NCBI RefSeq assembly: GCF_000718005.1
Contig: NZ_JODV01000013.1
Length of the DNA: 64,000 nucleotides
Strand: one strand, 5' to 3'
Source: Actinoalloteichus_B caeruleus
Lineage (GTDB): Bacteria; Actinomycetota; Actinomycetes; Mycobacteriales; Pseudonocardiaceae
In this document: piece by piece, positions 16,813 to 25,477 of the stretch
Layout of the letters: every line of letters starts with the position of its first letter
Numbering within the stretch: the first letter of the stretch is position 1
Position numbers and translations under genes: made by a program
The notes under the pieces: model-generated
What the model was told of the DNA's origin: nothing
Database searches by the model: none
Seen by the model: only the letters and a program-made list of their open reading frames with translations

Positions 16813-17817
16813 ATGACCCGACCCATCACCCTGTTCACCGGCCAGTGGGCCGACCTGCCCTTCGAGGAGGTCTGCCGGCTGGCCGCGGACTGGGGCTACG
16901 ACGGTCTGGAGATCGCCTGCTCCGGCGACCACTTCGAGGTGGACAAGGCCCTCGCCGACGACGAGTACGTGCCGGCGAAACTGGCCCAGCTCGAGCGGCA
17001 CGGTCTCCGGGTGTGGACGCTGTCCAACCACCTCGTCGGGCAGGCAGTCTGCGATGACCCGATCGACCACCGGCACCAGAACATCCTGCCGGCCCGGATC
17101 TGGGGCGACGGCGAGCCGGAGGGGGTGCGGCAGCGCGCCGCCGCGGAGATGGCCGACACCGCCCGCGCGGCCGCGAAGCTGGGTGTCGGCACCGTCGTCG
17201 GATTCACCGGGTCGAAGATCTGGAAGTACGTGGCCATGTTCCCGCCCGTCTCCCAGGACGTCATCGACGACGGCTACCAGGACTTCGCCGACCGCTGGAA
17301 CCCCATCCTCGACGTGTTCGACGAGGTCGGCGTCCGCTTCGCCCACGAGGTGCACCCCTCGGAGATCGCCTACGACTACTGGACCACGAAACGCGCGCTG
17401 GCGGCGGTCGGGAACCGGGAGGCCTTCGGGCTGAACTGGGACCCCTCGCACTTCGTGTGGCAGGACCTCGACCCGGTCGGCTTCATCCTCGACTTCGCCG
17501 ACCGCATCTACCACGTCGACTGCAAGGACACGAAGAAGCGCTTCGACGGGCGCAACGGCCGGCTGGGATCGCACCTGGCGTGGGCCGACGCCCGACGGGG
17601 CTGGGACTTCGTCTCCACCGGGCACGGCGACGTGGACTGGGAGGAGGCGTTCCGCGCCCTGAACTCGATCGGGTACTCCGGTCCGATCTCGGTCGAGTGG
17701 GAGGACGCCGGGATGGACCGGCTGCGGGGCGCGGCAGAGGCGGTCACCTTCATCAGGAACCTCGTCTTCGACAAGCCCTCGGCGGCGTTCGACGCCGCGT
17801 TCAGCAACCAGAAGTGA
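16813..17817 (+). CDS. Cytosolic sugar-phosphate isomerase/epimerase (TIM barrel)
   Basis: A 334-residue xylose-isomerase-like TIM barrel without a signal peptide. The expected metal ligands are FAHEVHPSEIAYD (Glu near residue 179), LNWDPSHFVWQD (Asp/His, about 206-217), HVDCKDTKKRFDG (about 235-247) and ISVEWEDAGMDR (about 292-303). Related proteins act as IolE/IolH-type enzymes or 3-keto-sugar epimerases/hydratases next to Gfo/Idh/MocA dehydrogenases. ATG at 16813 has GAAGGGA about 8 nt upstream. The Tat-exported homologue follows after 40 nt, giving an inside/outside pair. Confidence 0.88.
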   Translation: MTRPITLFTGQWADLPFEEVCRLAADWGYDGLEIACSGDHFEVDKALADDEYVPAKLAQLERHGLRVWTLSNHLVGQAVCDDPIDHRHQNILPARIWGDGEPEGVRQRAAAEMADTARAAAKLGVGTVVGFTGSKIWKYVAMFPPVSQDVIDDGYQDFADRWNPILDVFDEVGVRFAHEVHPSEIAYDYWTTKRALAAVGNREAFGLNWDPSHFVWQDLDPVGFILDFADRIYHVDCKDTKKRFDGRNGRLGSHLAWADARRGWDFVSTGHGDVDWEEAFRALNSIGYSGPISVEWEDAGMDRLRGAAEAVTFIRNLVFDKPSAAFDAAFSNQK

Positions 17818-17857
17818 CGCGGCCATCCCATCCGACCGGATTCCCCGAGGAGACCAG

Positions 17858-18730
17858 ATGAGACCCGACGACGACGTCGCCCTGTCCAGACGCGGCCTGT
17901 TCCGGGGCGTGGCAGGAGCCGCCCTCGGAGTGGCGGCGCTCGGCCTGGCCGCCGGCCAGGCGACCGCGGCCCCGGTCCCGGCCGGCGGCCCCGGCGGCCG
18001 CGTCCCCCGGAACGCGATCAGCGTCCAGCTGTACACCCTGCGTTCCCTGCTCGAACAGGACGTCCCTGGCACCCTCGCCGAGCTGTCCGCGATCGGCTAC
18101 CAGAAGGTGGAACTGGCCGGGACCTACGGTCGCACCGCCGCCGAGTTCCGCGCCCTGCTCGACCGGTTCGGGCTCCGCGCGACCTCGAGCCACAACGGCG
18201 TCGAGGGCGACTTCGACCAGGTGGTGGCCGACGCGCTGACCCTGGGGCAGACCTACGTCGCCGCCCCGTGGGCGATGTTCGACACGGCGGAGGAGTGGCG
18301 TTCCTACGCCCGCCAACTCGACGAGGCCGGCGCGAAGGCGCGACGGGCCGGCCTGCGCTTCGGCTACCACAACCACGGCCACGAGTTCCAGCTCGTCGAC
18401 GGGGAACGTCCCATCGACATCATCCTCGAGCACACCCAGCGCCAGAACGTGTACCTCGAGGTCGACCTGTACTGGGTGGTGGACGGCGGGGTGGACCCCG
18501 TCGACTTCGTCCACTCCACCGGTGGGCGGGTCCGCCAGTACCACGTGAAGGACCGGAGCGCCTCGGGTGAGTGGGCGGACCTGGGCACCGGCACCATCGA
18601 CTTCGGTCGGATCTTCCGGGAGACGCGGACCGCGGGCGTTCGGGAGTTCGTCGTGGAGCACGACAACCCGTCCGACCCGCTGACGACCGTGCGGGTCGGC
18701 TACGAGTACCTGCGGGATCTCCGGTTCTGA
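17858..18730 (+). CDS. Tat-exported sugar isomerase/epimerase (TIM barrel)
   Basis: A 290-residue protein with a twin-arginine signal (SRRGLFRGVAGAAL, residues 10-23, followed by a hydrophobic run and a probable AXA cleavage near residue 38). The mature part is a xylose-isomerase-like TIM barrel: ISVQLYTLRSLLEQ, GYHNHGHEFQL (about 168-178), YLEVDLYWVVDGG (about 198-210), QYHVKDRSASGEW and EFVVEHDNPSDP (about 261-272). Tat export implies that it folds and loads metal before leaving the cell, and that its sugar substrate is extracytoplasmic. This agrees with the secreted ThuA/DUF1080 protein upstream. GAGGAG lies about 8 nt before the ATG. Confidence 0.9.
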   Translation: MRPDDDVALSRRGLFRGVAGAALGVAALGLAAGQATAAPVPAGGPGGRVPRNAISVQLYTLRSLLEQDVPGTLAELSAIGYQKVELAGTYGRTAAEFRALLDRFGLRATSSHNGVEGDFDQVVADALTLGQTYVAAPWAMFDTAEEWRSYARQLDEAGAKARRAGLRFGYHNHGHEFQLVDGERPIDIILEHTQRQNVYLEVDLYWVVDGGVDPVDFVHSTGGRVRQYHVKDRSASGEWADLGTGTIDFGRIFRETRTAGVREFVVEHDNPSDPLTTVRVGYEYLRDLRF

Positions 18731-18741
18731 GCCGGCGCCGG

Positions 18742-18780
18742 CCGCCGGTGGTCGGTCCGCTTCGGACCGACCACCGGCGG
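18742..18780 (+). terminator. Strong terminator closing the carbohydrate/Ebo island
   Basis: A perfect 18-bp stem: CCGCCGGTGGTCGGTCCG (18742-18759) pairs with CGGACCGACCACCGGCGG (18763-18780) around a 3-nt loop. It lies 11 nt after the stop of the Tat TIM-barrel gene. No U-tract follows. It is the strongest hairpin noticed in the window. Confidence 0.85.
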
Positions 18781-18943
18781 TGCTTGCCCCACCCGGGGAC
18801 GCGCCTGCGCCGTCCGGGTGAAGCACACGGTGACAGGTCCGGCAGTACACCAAGGCTGTAGTTCCCGGGTCCGCCCAGCGCACGACCGGTACCGCAGAGC
18901 AGCTTCCCCGCCGGGACCGACGCCCCGCACCCCCCGGATGGGG

Positions 18944-18949
18944 CAGGAT
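18944..18949 (+). promoter_or_regulatory. -10 box for leaderless M20 gene
   Basis: CAGGAT ends 8 nt before the ATG at 18958 and no ribosome site is present, so transcription probably starts at or next to the start codon. Confidence 0.45.
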
Positions 18950-18957
18950 ATGGCCCG

Positions 18958-20184
18958 ATGGATACCGGGCACAGGAGTTCACTCAGGTCACGCTGCGCGA
19001 GGGCCGTCCGGGCCCACGCCCCGGCACTCGTCGGTCTCTCACACAGTATCCACGCCGAGCCCGAGCTGGCCTTCGCCGAGCACGAGAGCGTCCGCAAGAT
19101 CACGACGGTGCTCGCCGACGAGGGTTTCGAGGTGCGTGGCCCCGTCGCGGGGCTGGACACGGCGTTCACCGCGAGCTTCGGGCACGGCGACCTCGTCGTC
19201 GGGCTGTGCGCCGAGTACGACGCCCTGCCCGAGGTCGGGCACGCCTGCGGGCACAACGTGATCGCGGCGGCGGCAGTCGGGGCGGCGCTCGGCCTCCGGG
19301 ACGTCGCCGACGAGCTCGGCATCACCGTCCTCGTCATCGGTACCCCCGCTGAGGAGGTCGGAGGGGGCAAGGTGTTGATGCTGGAGCGGGGCGTCTTCGA
19401 CCCGGTCGCCCTGGCGTTGATGGTGCACCCGGGACCCGAGGAGACGGTGACCCGCCCCAGTCGGGCCATCGCGGACCTGGAGGTGCGCTACACGGGACGG
19501 GAGTCGCACGCGTCCTCGGCTCCCGAGCGCGGGATCAACGCCGCGGACGCCCTCACCGTCGCGCAGGTCGCCATCGGGCTCGCTCGTCAGCATCTGGAAC
19601 CCGGCCAGCAGGTCCACGGTATCGTGACGCACGGCGGTGCGGCGCCCAACATCGTGCCCGCCAGGACCTCCGCGGTGTTCAACCTGAGGGCACCAGAGGT
19701 GGAATCGCTGGCTCGTCTGAGCGGTCGTATCGAGGACTGCCTCCGGGCCGGTGCCGTCGCGACCGGGGCTGGGTACGAGACCTCCGAGATCTCCCCGGTG
19801 TACGCGGAGCTGCGTCCGGACGACTGGCTGGCGGAGGCGTACCGCGAGGCCGTCGTCGACCTGGGCCGAGCCCCGCTGAGCCCGGCCGAGGAGCGATCCC
19901 GGGTCTCGGGGAGCACCGACATGGGCAACGTCACCCACGTCGTGCCAGGGATCCACCCGACCCTGGCCCTCGACTGCGGGGACGCGGTGAACCACCAGCC
20001 GGAGTTCGCGGCGGCCTGCGTCTCGCCGTCCGCGGACCAGGCGGTGCTGGACGGAGCGGTCGCGATGGCGTGGACCGCGGTGGCCGCCGCCACCGACAGC
20101 GAACAACGGACAAGGCTGCTTGCCGACGTGGCGGGTCGGGCTGCCGCTTCGAGGAAAGTCGCCGCGACAGGAGGTGCGGCATGA
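18958..20184 (+). CDS. amiB1: M20 family amidohydrolase (AmiB1-like)
   Basis: A 408-residue M20D-type metallopeptidase/amidohydrolase that hydrolyses N-acyl amino acids or small peptides in the cytosol. The metal-site motifs are SIHAEPELAFAEHE (about residues 30-43), VGHACGHN (about 94-101), GTPAEEVGGGK (about 126-136) and MVHPGPEE. The dimerisation lid with GRESHASSAPERG follows at about 181-193. It overlaps the next amidohydrolase by 4 nt (ATGA at 20181). The pair corresponds to amiB1-amiA1 of mycobacteria, which also lie near lpdA and glpD. Natural substrates are not known. Confidence 0.88.
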   Translation: MDTGHRSSLRSRCARAVRAHAPALVGLSHSIHAEPELAFAEHESVRKITTVLADEGFEVRGPVAGLDTAFTASFGHGDLVVGLCAEYDALPEVGHACGHNVIAAAAVGAALGLRDVADELGITVLVIGTPAEEVGGGKVLMLERGVFDPVALALMVHPGPEETVTRPSRAIADLEVRYTGRESHASSAPERGINAADALTVAQVAIGLARQHLEPGQQVHGIVTHGGAAPNIVPARTSAVFNLRAPEVESLARLSGRIEDCLRAGAVATGAGYETSEISPVYAELRPDDWLAEAYREAVVDLGRAPLSPAEERSRVSGSTDMGNVTHVVPGIHPTLALDCGDAVNHQPEFAAACVSPSADQAVLDGAVAMAWTAVAAATDSEQRTRLLADVAGRAAASRKVAATGGAA

Positions 20185-21554
20185 CTGTGGTGGATTCGGG
20201 TCATGAGATGACGGGAACGAACACCAGGACCGCCCAGGCGAGGCCGTCGAGGACGGACCCCGGCACCAGGGGCCAGCCGGCGGCGCGCGGTGCTTTCGCA
20301 CCGGGCCACGCGCCGCTCGGCGAGCCGATTGGACCAGGGACCGACTCGGGCAGCACCATGACGGCTGTGGCGGACATCGGCGCCGGACGCGGGCCGGACT
20401 GGCTGGACTCCTGGCTGGGCCGGCACGGTGCGGACGTGGTGGCGTGGCGGCGGGCGATCCACGCCAACCCGGAACTGTCCCGGCACGAGACGAACACGAC
20501 CGCCTTCCTCGTCGAACGCCTCACCGCCGCCGGCCTGCGCCCCAGGGTGCTGCCGGGCGGTACCGGCCTGATCTGCGACATCGGCAGCGGACGGCACTGC
20601 GTGGCACTCCGAGCCGACCTCGACGCGCTACCGCTGGCCGAGGCGACCGGCCTGCCGTTCGCCTCCGAGAACGAGGGGATCTCCCACGCCTGCGGCCACG
20701 ACGCCCACACCACCGCCCTGCTCGGGGCGGCGCTGGCCCTGGCCAACGCGCCGTCCCTGCCCGGGCGGGTGCGCCTGATCTTCCAACCCGCGGAGGAGGT
20801 CATGCCCGGCGGCGCGCTGGACGTGGTGGCGGCGGGCGGGCTGGACGACGTGGACGAGATCTTCGGCCTGCACTGCGACCCCCGACTGGAGGTGGGCAGG
20901 GTCGGGCTGCGGGTCGGCGCGATCACCTCCGCGGCCGACCTGCTCGAACTGCGGTTGACCTCGCCCGGCGGTCACACCTCGCGTCCCCACCTGACGGCCG
21001 ACCTGGTGCACGCGCTGGGCACGGTGATCACCGGGCTGCCCACCCTCCTGTCACGGCGCATCGACCCCCGGTCGGCCACCGTGCTGGTCTGGGGGGCGGT
21101 GCACGCCGGCAAGGCACCGAACGCGGTGCCGCAGGACGGCGTGCTGCGCGGGACCCTGCGGACGGGTGACCGCGACGTGTGGGCCGCGCTGGAGCCCATG
21201 GTGCGGGACCTGGTCGGCGCGCTGCTCGCGCCGACCGGGGTGACCTACGAACTCCGCCACCAGCGCGGCGTCCCGCCGGTGGTCAACGACGAGGACAGCA
21301 CCCGGGTCCTGGACGCGGCCGTCCGGGCCGCCCTGGGTGAGGGCGCGGTGTCCACCACCCAGCAGTCCTCCGGCGGTGAGGACTTCGGTTGGTACCTGGA
21401 GCACGTCCCCGGGTCCTTCGCCAGGCTGGGCGTGTGGCCGGGGGTCGGCCCCCAGCGGGATCTGCACCAGCCGACGTTCGACCTCGACGAACGGGCCCTG
21501 CTGGTCGGCGTCCGCGTCCTCGTGCACGCGGCGCTGACGGCCATGACGGACTAG
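20181..21554 (+). CDS. amiA1: M20 family amidohydrolase (AmiA1-like)
   Basis: A 457-residue M20D amidohydrolase. Motifs: RRAIHANPELSRHE (about residues 90-103), HACGHDAHTTALLG (about 171-184), IFQPAEEVMPGGA and SPGGHTSRPH in the lid domain, and a final metal His near the C-terminus in LHQPTFDLDE. About 60 extra low-complexity residues precede the enzyme domain. ATG at 20181 has a strong AGGAGG site (20169-20174) and overlaps the upstream stop, so it is preferred to an internal ATG at 20358 that has no ribosome site. It probably forms a functional pair with the upstream paralogue. Confidence 0.88.
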   Translation: MTVVDSGHEMTGTNTRTAQARPSRTDPGTRGQPAARGAFAPGHAPLGEPIGPGTDSGSTMTAVADIGAGRGPDWLDSWLGRHGADVVAWRRAIHANPELSRHETNTTAFLVERLTAAGLRPRVLPGGTGLICDIGSGRHCVALRADLDALPLAEATGLPFASENEGISHACGHDAHTTALLGAALALANAPSLPGRVRLIFQPAEEVMPGGALDVVAAGGLDDVDEIFGLHCDPRLEVGRVGLRVGAITSAADLLELRLTSPGGHTSRPHLTADLVHALGTVITGLPTLLSRRIDPRSATVLVWGAVHAGKAPNAVPQDGVLRGTLRTGDRDVWAALEPMVRDLVGALLAPTGVTYELRHQRGVPPVVNDEDSTRVLDAAVRAALGEGAVSTTQQSSGGEDFGWYLEHVPGSFARLGVWPGVGPQRDLHQPTFDLDERALLVGVRVLVHAALTAMTD

Positions 21555-21568
21555 CGGGGCACGGGCGG

Positions 21569-21593
21569 GCGCACCGGGCGGTCCCCGGTGCGC
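21569..21593. terminator. Bidirectional terminator between convergent genes
   Basis: The 10-bp arms GCGCACCGGG (21569-21578) and CCCGGTGCGC (21584-21593) enclose a 5-nt loop, 15 nt after the AmiA1 stop. The next gene is on the opposite strand, so the hairpin can serve both. The rest of 21555-21779 shows no gene. Confidence 0.65.
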
Positions 21594-21779
21594 GCTGGCC
21601 CCGCTACGGTGCGTCCGGGGTGACCACCCGAGCGCATGCGTCCGGTCACGTCGGGGCTCGGCCCGCGCGAGCGCGAGGTGGGGCGGCGGTCCTCGCCGCG
21701 CAGGGGACGTGCTCCGCCGCCCGCCCGACGGGCGGTCACACCGCCCGCCGCCGGTCCCGAGCCGGTGCGACCGAGGGGA

Positions 21780-22232
21780 TCAGGGGCCGAGACCGGTGCA
21801 GGGTCTCGTGCGGATCTCGTTGGCGTACTCCCCGGGAGCCCCGGCCGCCTCGGCGGCGTCGGCCACCACCCCCAGGTAGCGCGCGGAGGGCAGTCCCCCC
21901 TCGTAGGCGTCCAGCACGTAGAACCAGGCCAGGACCGAACGGTTCAGGGTGTCCACGCGCAGCCGGATCTTCTTGTGCAGCCCCAGTTCGCAACCCTCCC
22001 ACCGGTCGAGGTTGCGCTCGTCCTCGGGCGTGACGTCGTAGAGCACCACGAAGACCTGGGAGCCCGGGTCCTCGACGATGGTGGCCAGCGCGCCCTCCCA
22101 GCCGATGTCCTCCCCACCGAAGGTGAGCCGCCAGCCCACGAGCCAGCCGGTGTCCGCCAGCGGCGAGTGCGGAGCCCGTTCCAACATCTGGGCTGGATCC
22201 ATGTTGGAGGCGTACGCGGCGTAGAGCGGCAC
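21780..22232 (-). CDS. Gamma-glutamylcyclotransferase-fold protein
   Basis: A 150-residue protein of the GGCT/AIG2-like fold. The substrate loop YAAYASNMDPAQM near the N-terminus corresponds to the family's Y-G-S-N/L-M pattern; GWRLTFGGEDIGWEGALATI and VLYDVTPEDERNLDRWEG follow. A conserved acid expected for catalysis lies in this second segment. GTG at 22232 was chosen because a -10 box (TACCCT on the minus strand) ends 6 nt before it and no ribosome site exists; an in-frame GTG at 22262 would lie upstream of that promoter. Some family members release 5-oxoproline from gamma-glutamyl compounds; the true substrate is unknown. Confidence 0.78.
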   Translation of the reverse strand: MPLYAAYASNMDPAQMLERAPHSPLADTGWLVGWRLTFGGEDIGWEGALATIVEDPGSQVFVVLYDVTPEDERNLDRWEGCELGLHKKIRLRVDTLNRSVLAWFYVLDAYEGGLPSARYLGVVADAAEAAGAPGEYANEIRTRPCTGLGP

Positions 22233-22238
22233 CCTGAC

Positions 22239-22244
22239 AGGGTA
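22239..22244 (-). promoter_or_regulatory. -10 box for leaderless GGCT-like gene
   Basis: TACCCT on the minus strand, with 6 nt to the GTG at 22232. The spacing decides the start codon. Confidence 0.5.
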
Positions 22245-22403
22245 GCCGTTCGGTGTGGGCACGCTGTCGGGCGCGGGCGTTGATCCGATGCCAGGATCGT
22301 GCTAGCGGCAGGGCCCGGACCAGGGCCATCGTTCGCCACGCCGGTGGACAGCGTACGGTTGCGGAGTTCGACGAATGTTCGCTTCTCTACGAAGGAGGAC
22401 CTG

Positions 22404-23810
22404 GTGACCCGCGTCGTGATCATGGGGGGCGGCCCGGCCAGCTGGGAAGCGGCCTTGGTCGCAGCGCAGCATGACGCAGAGGTCACGGTGGTCACCCAGG
22501 ACAGCCTCGGTGGCGCGTGCGTGCTGTACGACTGCGTGCCGTCGAAGACCTTCATCGTCTCCGCCGCCGCCCGTTCCGCGGCGAAGAGCGCGGGCGAACT
22601 CGGCATCAACACCGGCGAGGGCCATGCCGACGTCGATCTCCCGGTGGTGCACGGCCGGGTCAAGGGGCTCGCCCTCGCCCAGTCCGCAGACCTGGAGACC
22701 CGCCTGCGCCGGGACAACGTGCGGGTGGTGCGCGGCTACGCCCGCTTCACCGACGAGCACCCCGGGCTGGCCACCCACCGCGTCGCGGTGGAGACGGAGG
22801 ACGGCCAGGACGAGGTGCTGGAAGCCGACGTCGTGCTGATCGCCACCGGGGCCACGCCCCGCGTCCTCCCGGGAGCCGAACCCGACGGGGAGCGCATCCT
22901 CACCTGGCGGCAGATCTACGACCTCCCGGAACTCCCCGAACACCTGGTCGTCATCGGATCCGGTGTCACCGGCGTCGAGTTCGCCTCCGCCTACACCGAG
23001 ATGGGCGTCAAGGTCACGATGGTGTCCAGCAGGGACCGCGTGCTCCCGCACGAGGACGCGGACGCCTCGGCCGTCCTGGAGGACGTGTTCGCGGAGCGCG
23101 GCACCGAGGTCGTGAAGCACGCCAGGGCGGAGCGGGTGGAACGCGTCGACGGCGGTGTCCGGGTGCACCTCCAGGACGGGCGTGTCGTCGAGGGCAGCCA
23201 CGCCCTGATGACCGTCGGTTCGGTGCCCAACACCACCGACATCGGCCTGGAACGCGTGGGCATCACCCCGGGACGCGGCGGTTTCATCCCCGTCGACCGG
23301 GTCTCGCGGACCTCGGTGTCCAACGTCTACGCCGCCGGTGACTGCACCGGTGTCCTCCTGCTCGCCTCGGTCGCCGCGATGCAGGGCAGGACCGCCATGT
23401 GGCACGCCCTGGGCGGGGGCGTCCAGCCGCTGCGGCTGAAGACGGTGGCCGCCAACGTCTTCACGAACCCCGAGATCGCCACCGTCGGCATCGGTACCGG
23501 CGCCATCAACTCGGGTGAGGTGCCGGCGAGGAGCGTGATGCTCCCGCTGGCGACGAATCCGCGCGCGAAGATGGAGGGGCTGCGCCGCGGGTTCATCAAG
23601 TTGTTCTGCCGGCCGGCGACCGGGGTGGTCATCGGCGGGGTCGTCGTCGCCCCGTCCGCGAGTGAGCTGATCCTGCCGATCGCGATGGCGGTGCAGAACC
23701 AGCTCACCGTGGACGACCTCGCCTACACCTTCTCGGTGTACCCGTCGCTCTCCGGCTCCATCACCGAGGTGGGCCGGCAGCTGATGCGGCCCGCCGACGA
23801 CCTGAACTGA
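22404..23810 (+). CDS. lpdA: LpdA-type NAD(P)H-quinone dehydrogenase
   Basis: A 468-residue FAD-dependent pyridine nucleotide disulfide reductase. Visible: FAD loop VVIMGGGPASWEAA, a Cys pair in GGACVLYDCVPSKT (C-x4-C, about residues 36-49), NAD-binding VIGSGVTGVEFASAY, FAD motif VYAAGDCTG. The C-terminal segment reads FSVYPSLSGSITE where lipoamide dehydrogenases have His-x-His-Pro-Thr-x-x-Glu, so the catalytic His base is missing. This agrees with the mycobacterial LpdA group, which reduces quinones rather than lipoamide. GTG at 22404 has GAAGGAGGA 4-12 nt before it. It ends 9 nt before the convergent glpK. Confidence 0.9.
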   Translation: MTRVVIMGGGPASWEAALVAAQHDAEVTVVTQDSLGGACVLYDCVPSKTFIVSAAARSAAKSAGELGINTGEGHADVDLPVVHGRVKGLALAQSADLETRLRRDNVRVVRGYARFTDEHPGLATHRVAVETEDGQDEVLEADVVLIATGATPRVLPGAEPDGERILTWRQIYDLPELPEHLVVIGSGVTGVEFASAYTEMGVKVTMVSSRDRVLPHEDADASAVLEDVFAERGTEVVKHARAERVERVDGGVRVHLQDGRVVEGSHALMTVGSVPNTTDIGLERVGITPGRGGFIPVDRVSRTSVSNVYAAGDCTGVLLLASVAAMQGRTAMWHALGGGVQPLRLKTVAANVFTNPEIATVGIGTGAINSGEVPARSVMLPLATNPRAKMEGLRRGFIKLFCRPATGVVIGGVVVAPSASELILPIAMAVQNQLTVDDLAYTFSVYPSLSGSITEVGRQLMRPADDLN

Positions 23811-23819
23811 GCCTGGGTC

Positions 23820-25337
23820 TCACTCCTCGTCGCCGCCGGCCCAGTCGAAGGTCCTGGTGACGGCCTTCTTCCACTCCCGGTAGCGGGCCTCCCTGGTCTG
23901 CTCGGCCAGCGAGGGGTCCCACTGGGTGTCCTGGATCCAGTTGCGCCGGATGTCGTCCTCGCTGTCCCAGAAGCCCACGGCCAGACCAGCGGCGTACGCG
24001 GCGCCCAGCGCCGTCGTCTCGTTCACCTTGGGTCGGATGACGGGCACACCGAGGATGTCGGCCTGGAACTGCATCAGCAGTTCGTTGACGACCATCCCGC
24101 CGTCGACCTTGAGGGACTTGAGCGCGACACCGGAGTCGGCGTTCATCGCGTCGATGACCTCGCGGGTCTGGAAGGCGGTGGCCTCCAGCACGGCTCGGGC
24201 CAGGTGCCCCTTGTTGACGAACCGCGTCAACCCCACGATCGCGCCCCGGGCGTCGGAGCGCCAGTAGGGCGCGAAGAGGCCGGAGAAGGCGGGCACGAAG
24301 TAGGCGCCGCCGCTGTCCGGCACGGTCGAGGCGAGCCGTTCGACCTCCGGAGCGGAGCCGATGAGCCCCAGGTTGTCCCGCAGCCACTGGACCAGCGAGC
24401 CGGTGACGGCGATCGAGCCCTCCAGGGCGTAGACGGTGTCCCGCTCACCCAGTTTGTAGCAGACGGTGGTCAGCAGCCCGTTCTGGCTCATCACCTTGTC
24501 GGTGCCGGTGTTGAGCAGGACGAAGTTGCCGGTCCCGTAGGTGTTCTTCGCCTCGCCGGGGGAGAGGCACGCCTGACCGAAGGTCGCCGCCTGCTGGTCG
24601 CCGAGGATGCCCGCGATCGGCAGCCCGTTCAGCGCTCCCCGCTGGCTGATGCGCCCGTACTCCTCGGAGGATGAGCGGATCTCCGGGAGCATCGACAGCG
24701 GGACACCCAGCTCGCCGGCGATCTCCTCGTTCCAGCTCAGGCTCTCCAGGTCCATCATGAGCGTGCGGGACGCGTTGGTCGGGTCGGTGACGTGGAGGCC
24801 GCCGTCCGGGCCGCCGGTGAGGTGCCACAGCACCCAGGTGTCCATGTTGCCGAACAGCAGGTCGCCAGCCTCGGCCCGCGCCCGGGCACCCTCGACGTTG
24901 TCGAGGATCCACCGGATCTTCGGCCCCGAGAAGTAGGTGGCCAACGGCAGTCCGGTCCGTTCCCGGTACCGCTCCTGGCCGCCGCCGAGCCGCCCCAGCT
25001 CCTCGATGATCCGATCGGTGCGGGTGTCCTGCCAGACGATCGCGTTGTAGACGGGACGACCGGTCCCGCGGTCCCAGACGACCGTGGTCTCCCGCTGGTT
25101 GGTGATGCCCACGGCGGCGATGTCCGAGGCGACGAGGTCCCCGTTGGCCAGCGCGCCAGCGCACACCTGCCGGGTGTTGCGCCAGATCTCCTCCGGGTCG
25201 TGCTCCACCCACCCGGCCCTGGGGAAGATCTGTTCGTGTTCCCGCTGGTCGACGGCGACCACCGCTCCGGAGTGGTCGAACACCATGCACCGGGTCGACG
25301 TGGTGCCCTGGTCGATCGCGGCTACGTAGTTGGCCAT
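23820..25337 (-). CDS. glpK: Glycerol kinase
   Basis: A 505-residue FGGY kinase that phosphorylates glycerol with ATP to sn-glycerol 3-phosphate in the cytosol. Typical motifs: AAIDQGTTSTRCMVFDHSG at the N-terminus, the catalytic Asp region in AGILGDQQAATFGQ, YGTGNFVLLNTG, and KSLKVDGGMVVNELLMQ. The length is normal. AGGAGG lies before the ATG. It lies 140 nt downstream of the glycerol facilitator on the same strand, so uptake and trapping of glycerol are probably co-transcribed, with glpD divergent. Confidence 0.97.
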   Translation of the reverse strand: MANYVAAIDQGTTSTRCMVFDHSGAVVAVDQREHEQIFPRAGWVEHDPEEIWRNTRQVCAGALANGDLVASDIAAVGITNQRETTVVWDRGTGRPVYNAIVWQDTRTDRIIEELGRLGGGQERYRERTGLPLATYFSGPKIRWILDNVEGARARAEAGDLLFGNMDTWVLWHLTGGPDGGLHVTDPTNASRTLMMDLESLSWNEEIAGELGVPLSMLPEIRSSSEEYGRISQRGALNGLPIAGILGDQQAATFGQACLSPGEAKNTYGTGNFVLLNTGTDKVMSQNGLLTTVCYKLGERDTVYALEGSIAVTGSLVQWLRDNLGLIGSAPEVERLASTVPDSGGAYFVPAFSGLFAPYWRSDARGAIVGLTRFVNKGHLARAVLEATAFQTREVIDAMNADSGVALKSLKVDGGMVVNELLMQFQADILGVPVIRPKVNETTALGAAYAAGLAVGFWDSEDDIRRNWIQDTQWDPSLAEQTREARYREWKKAVTRTFDWAGGDEE

Positions 25338-25477
25338 GCCTCGCGTGCCTCCTCGTGGTTCCGGCCGTTCGAGAGTCGTGGTGCCCGGGGCACCGTCGCC
25401 ACGTCACGTCGGGACGCGACCGTCGTCCTGGTCATGCCCCTCGGGTGGTCGGGCCACACCTCGGGCGGGCGCCGGGG

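Noticed and set aside
21629..22283. Plus-strand frame (21636-22283) opposite the GGCT-like gene
   Set aside because: The minus-strand product has a recognisable fold motif and a leaderless promoter; the plus frame has neither.
24204..24674. Plus-strand frame inside glpK
   Set aside because: Antisense shadow of a full-length glycerol kinase.
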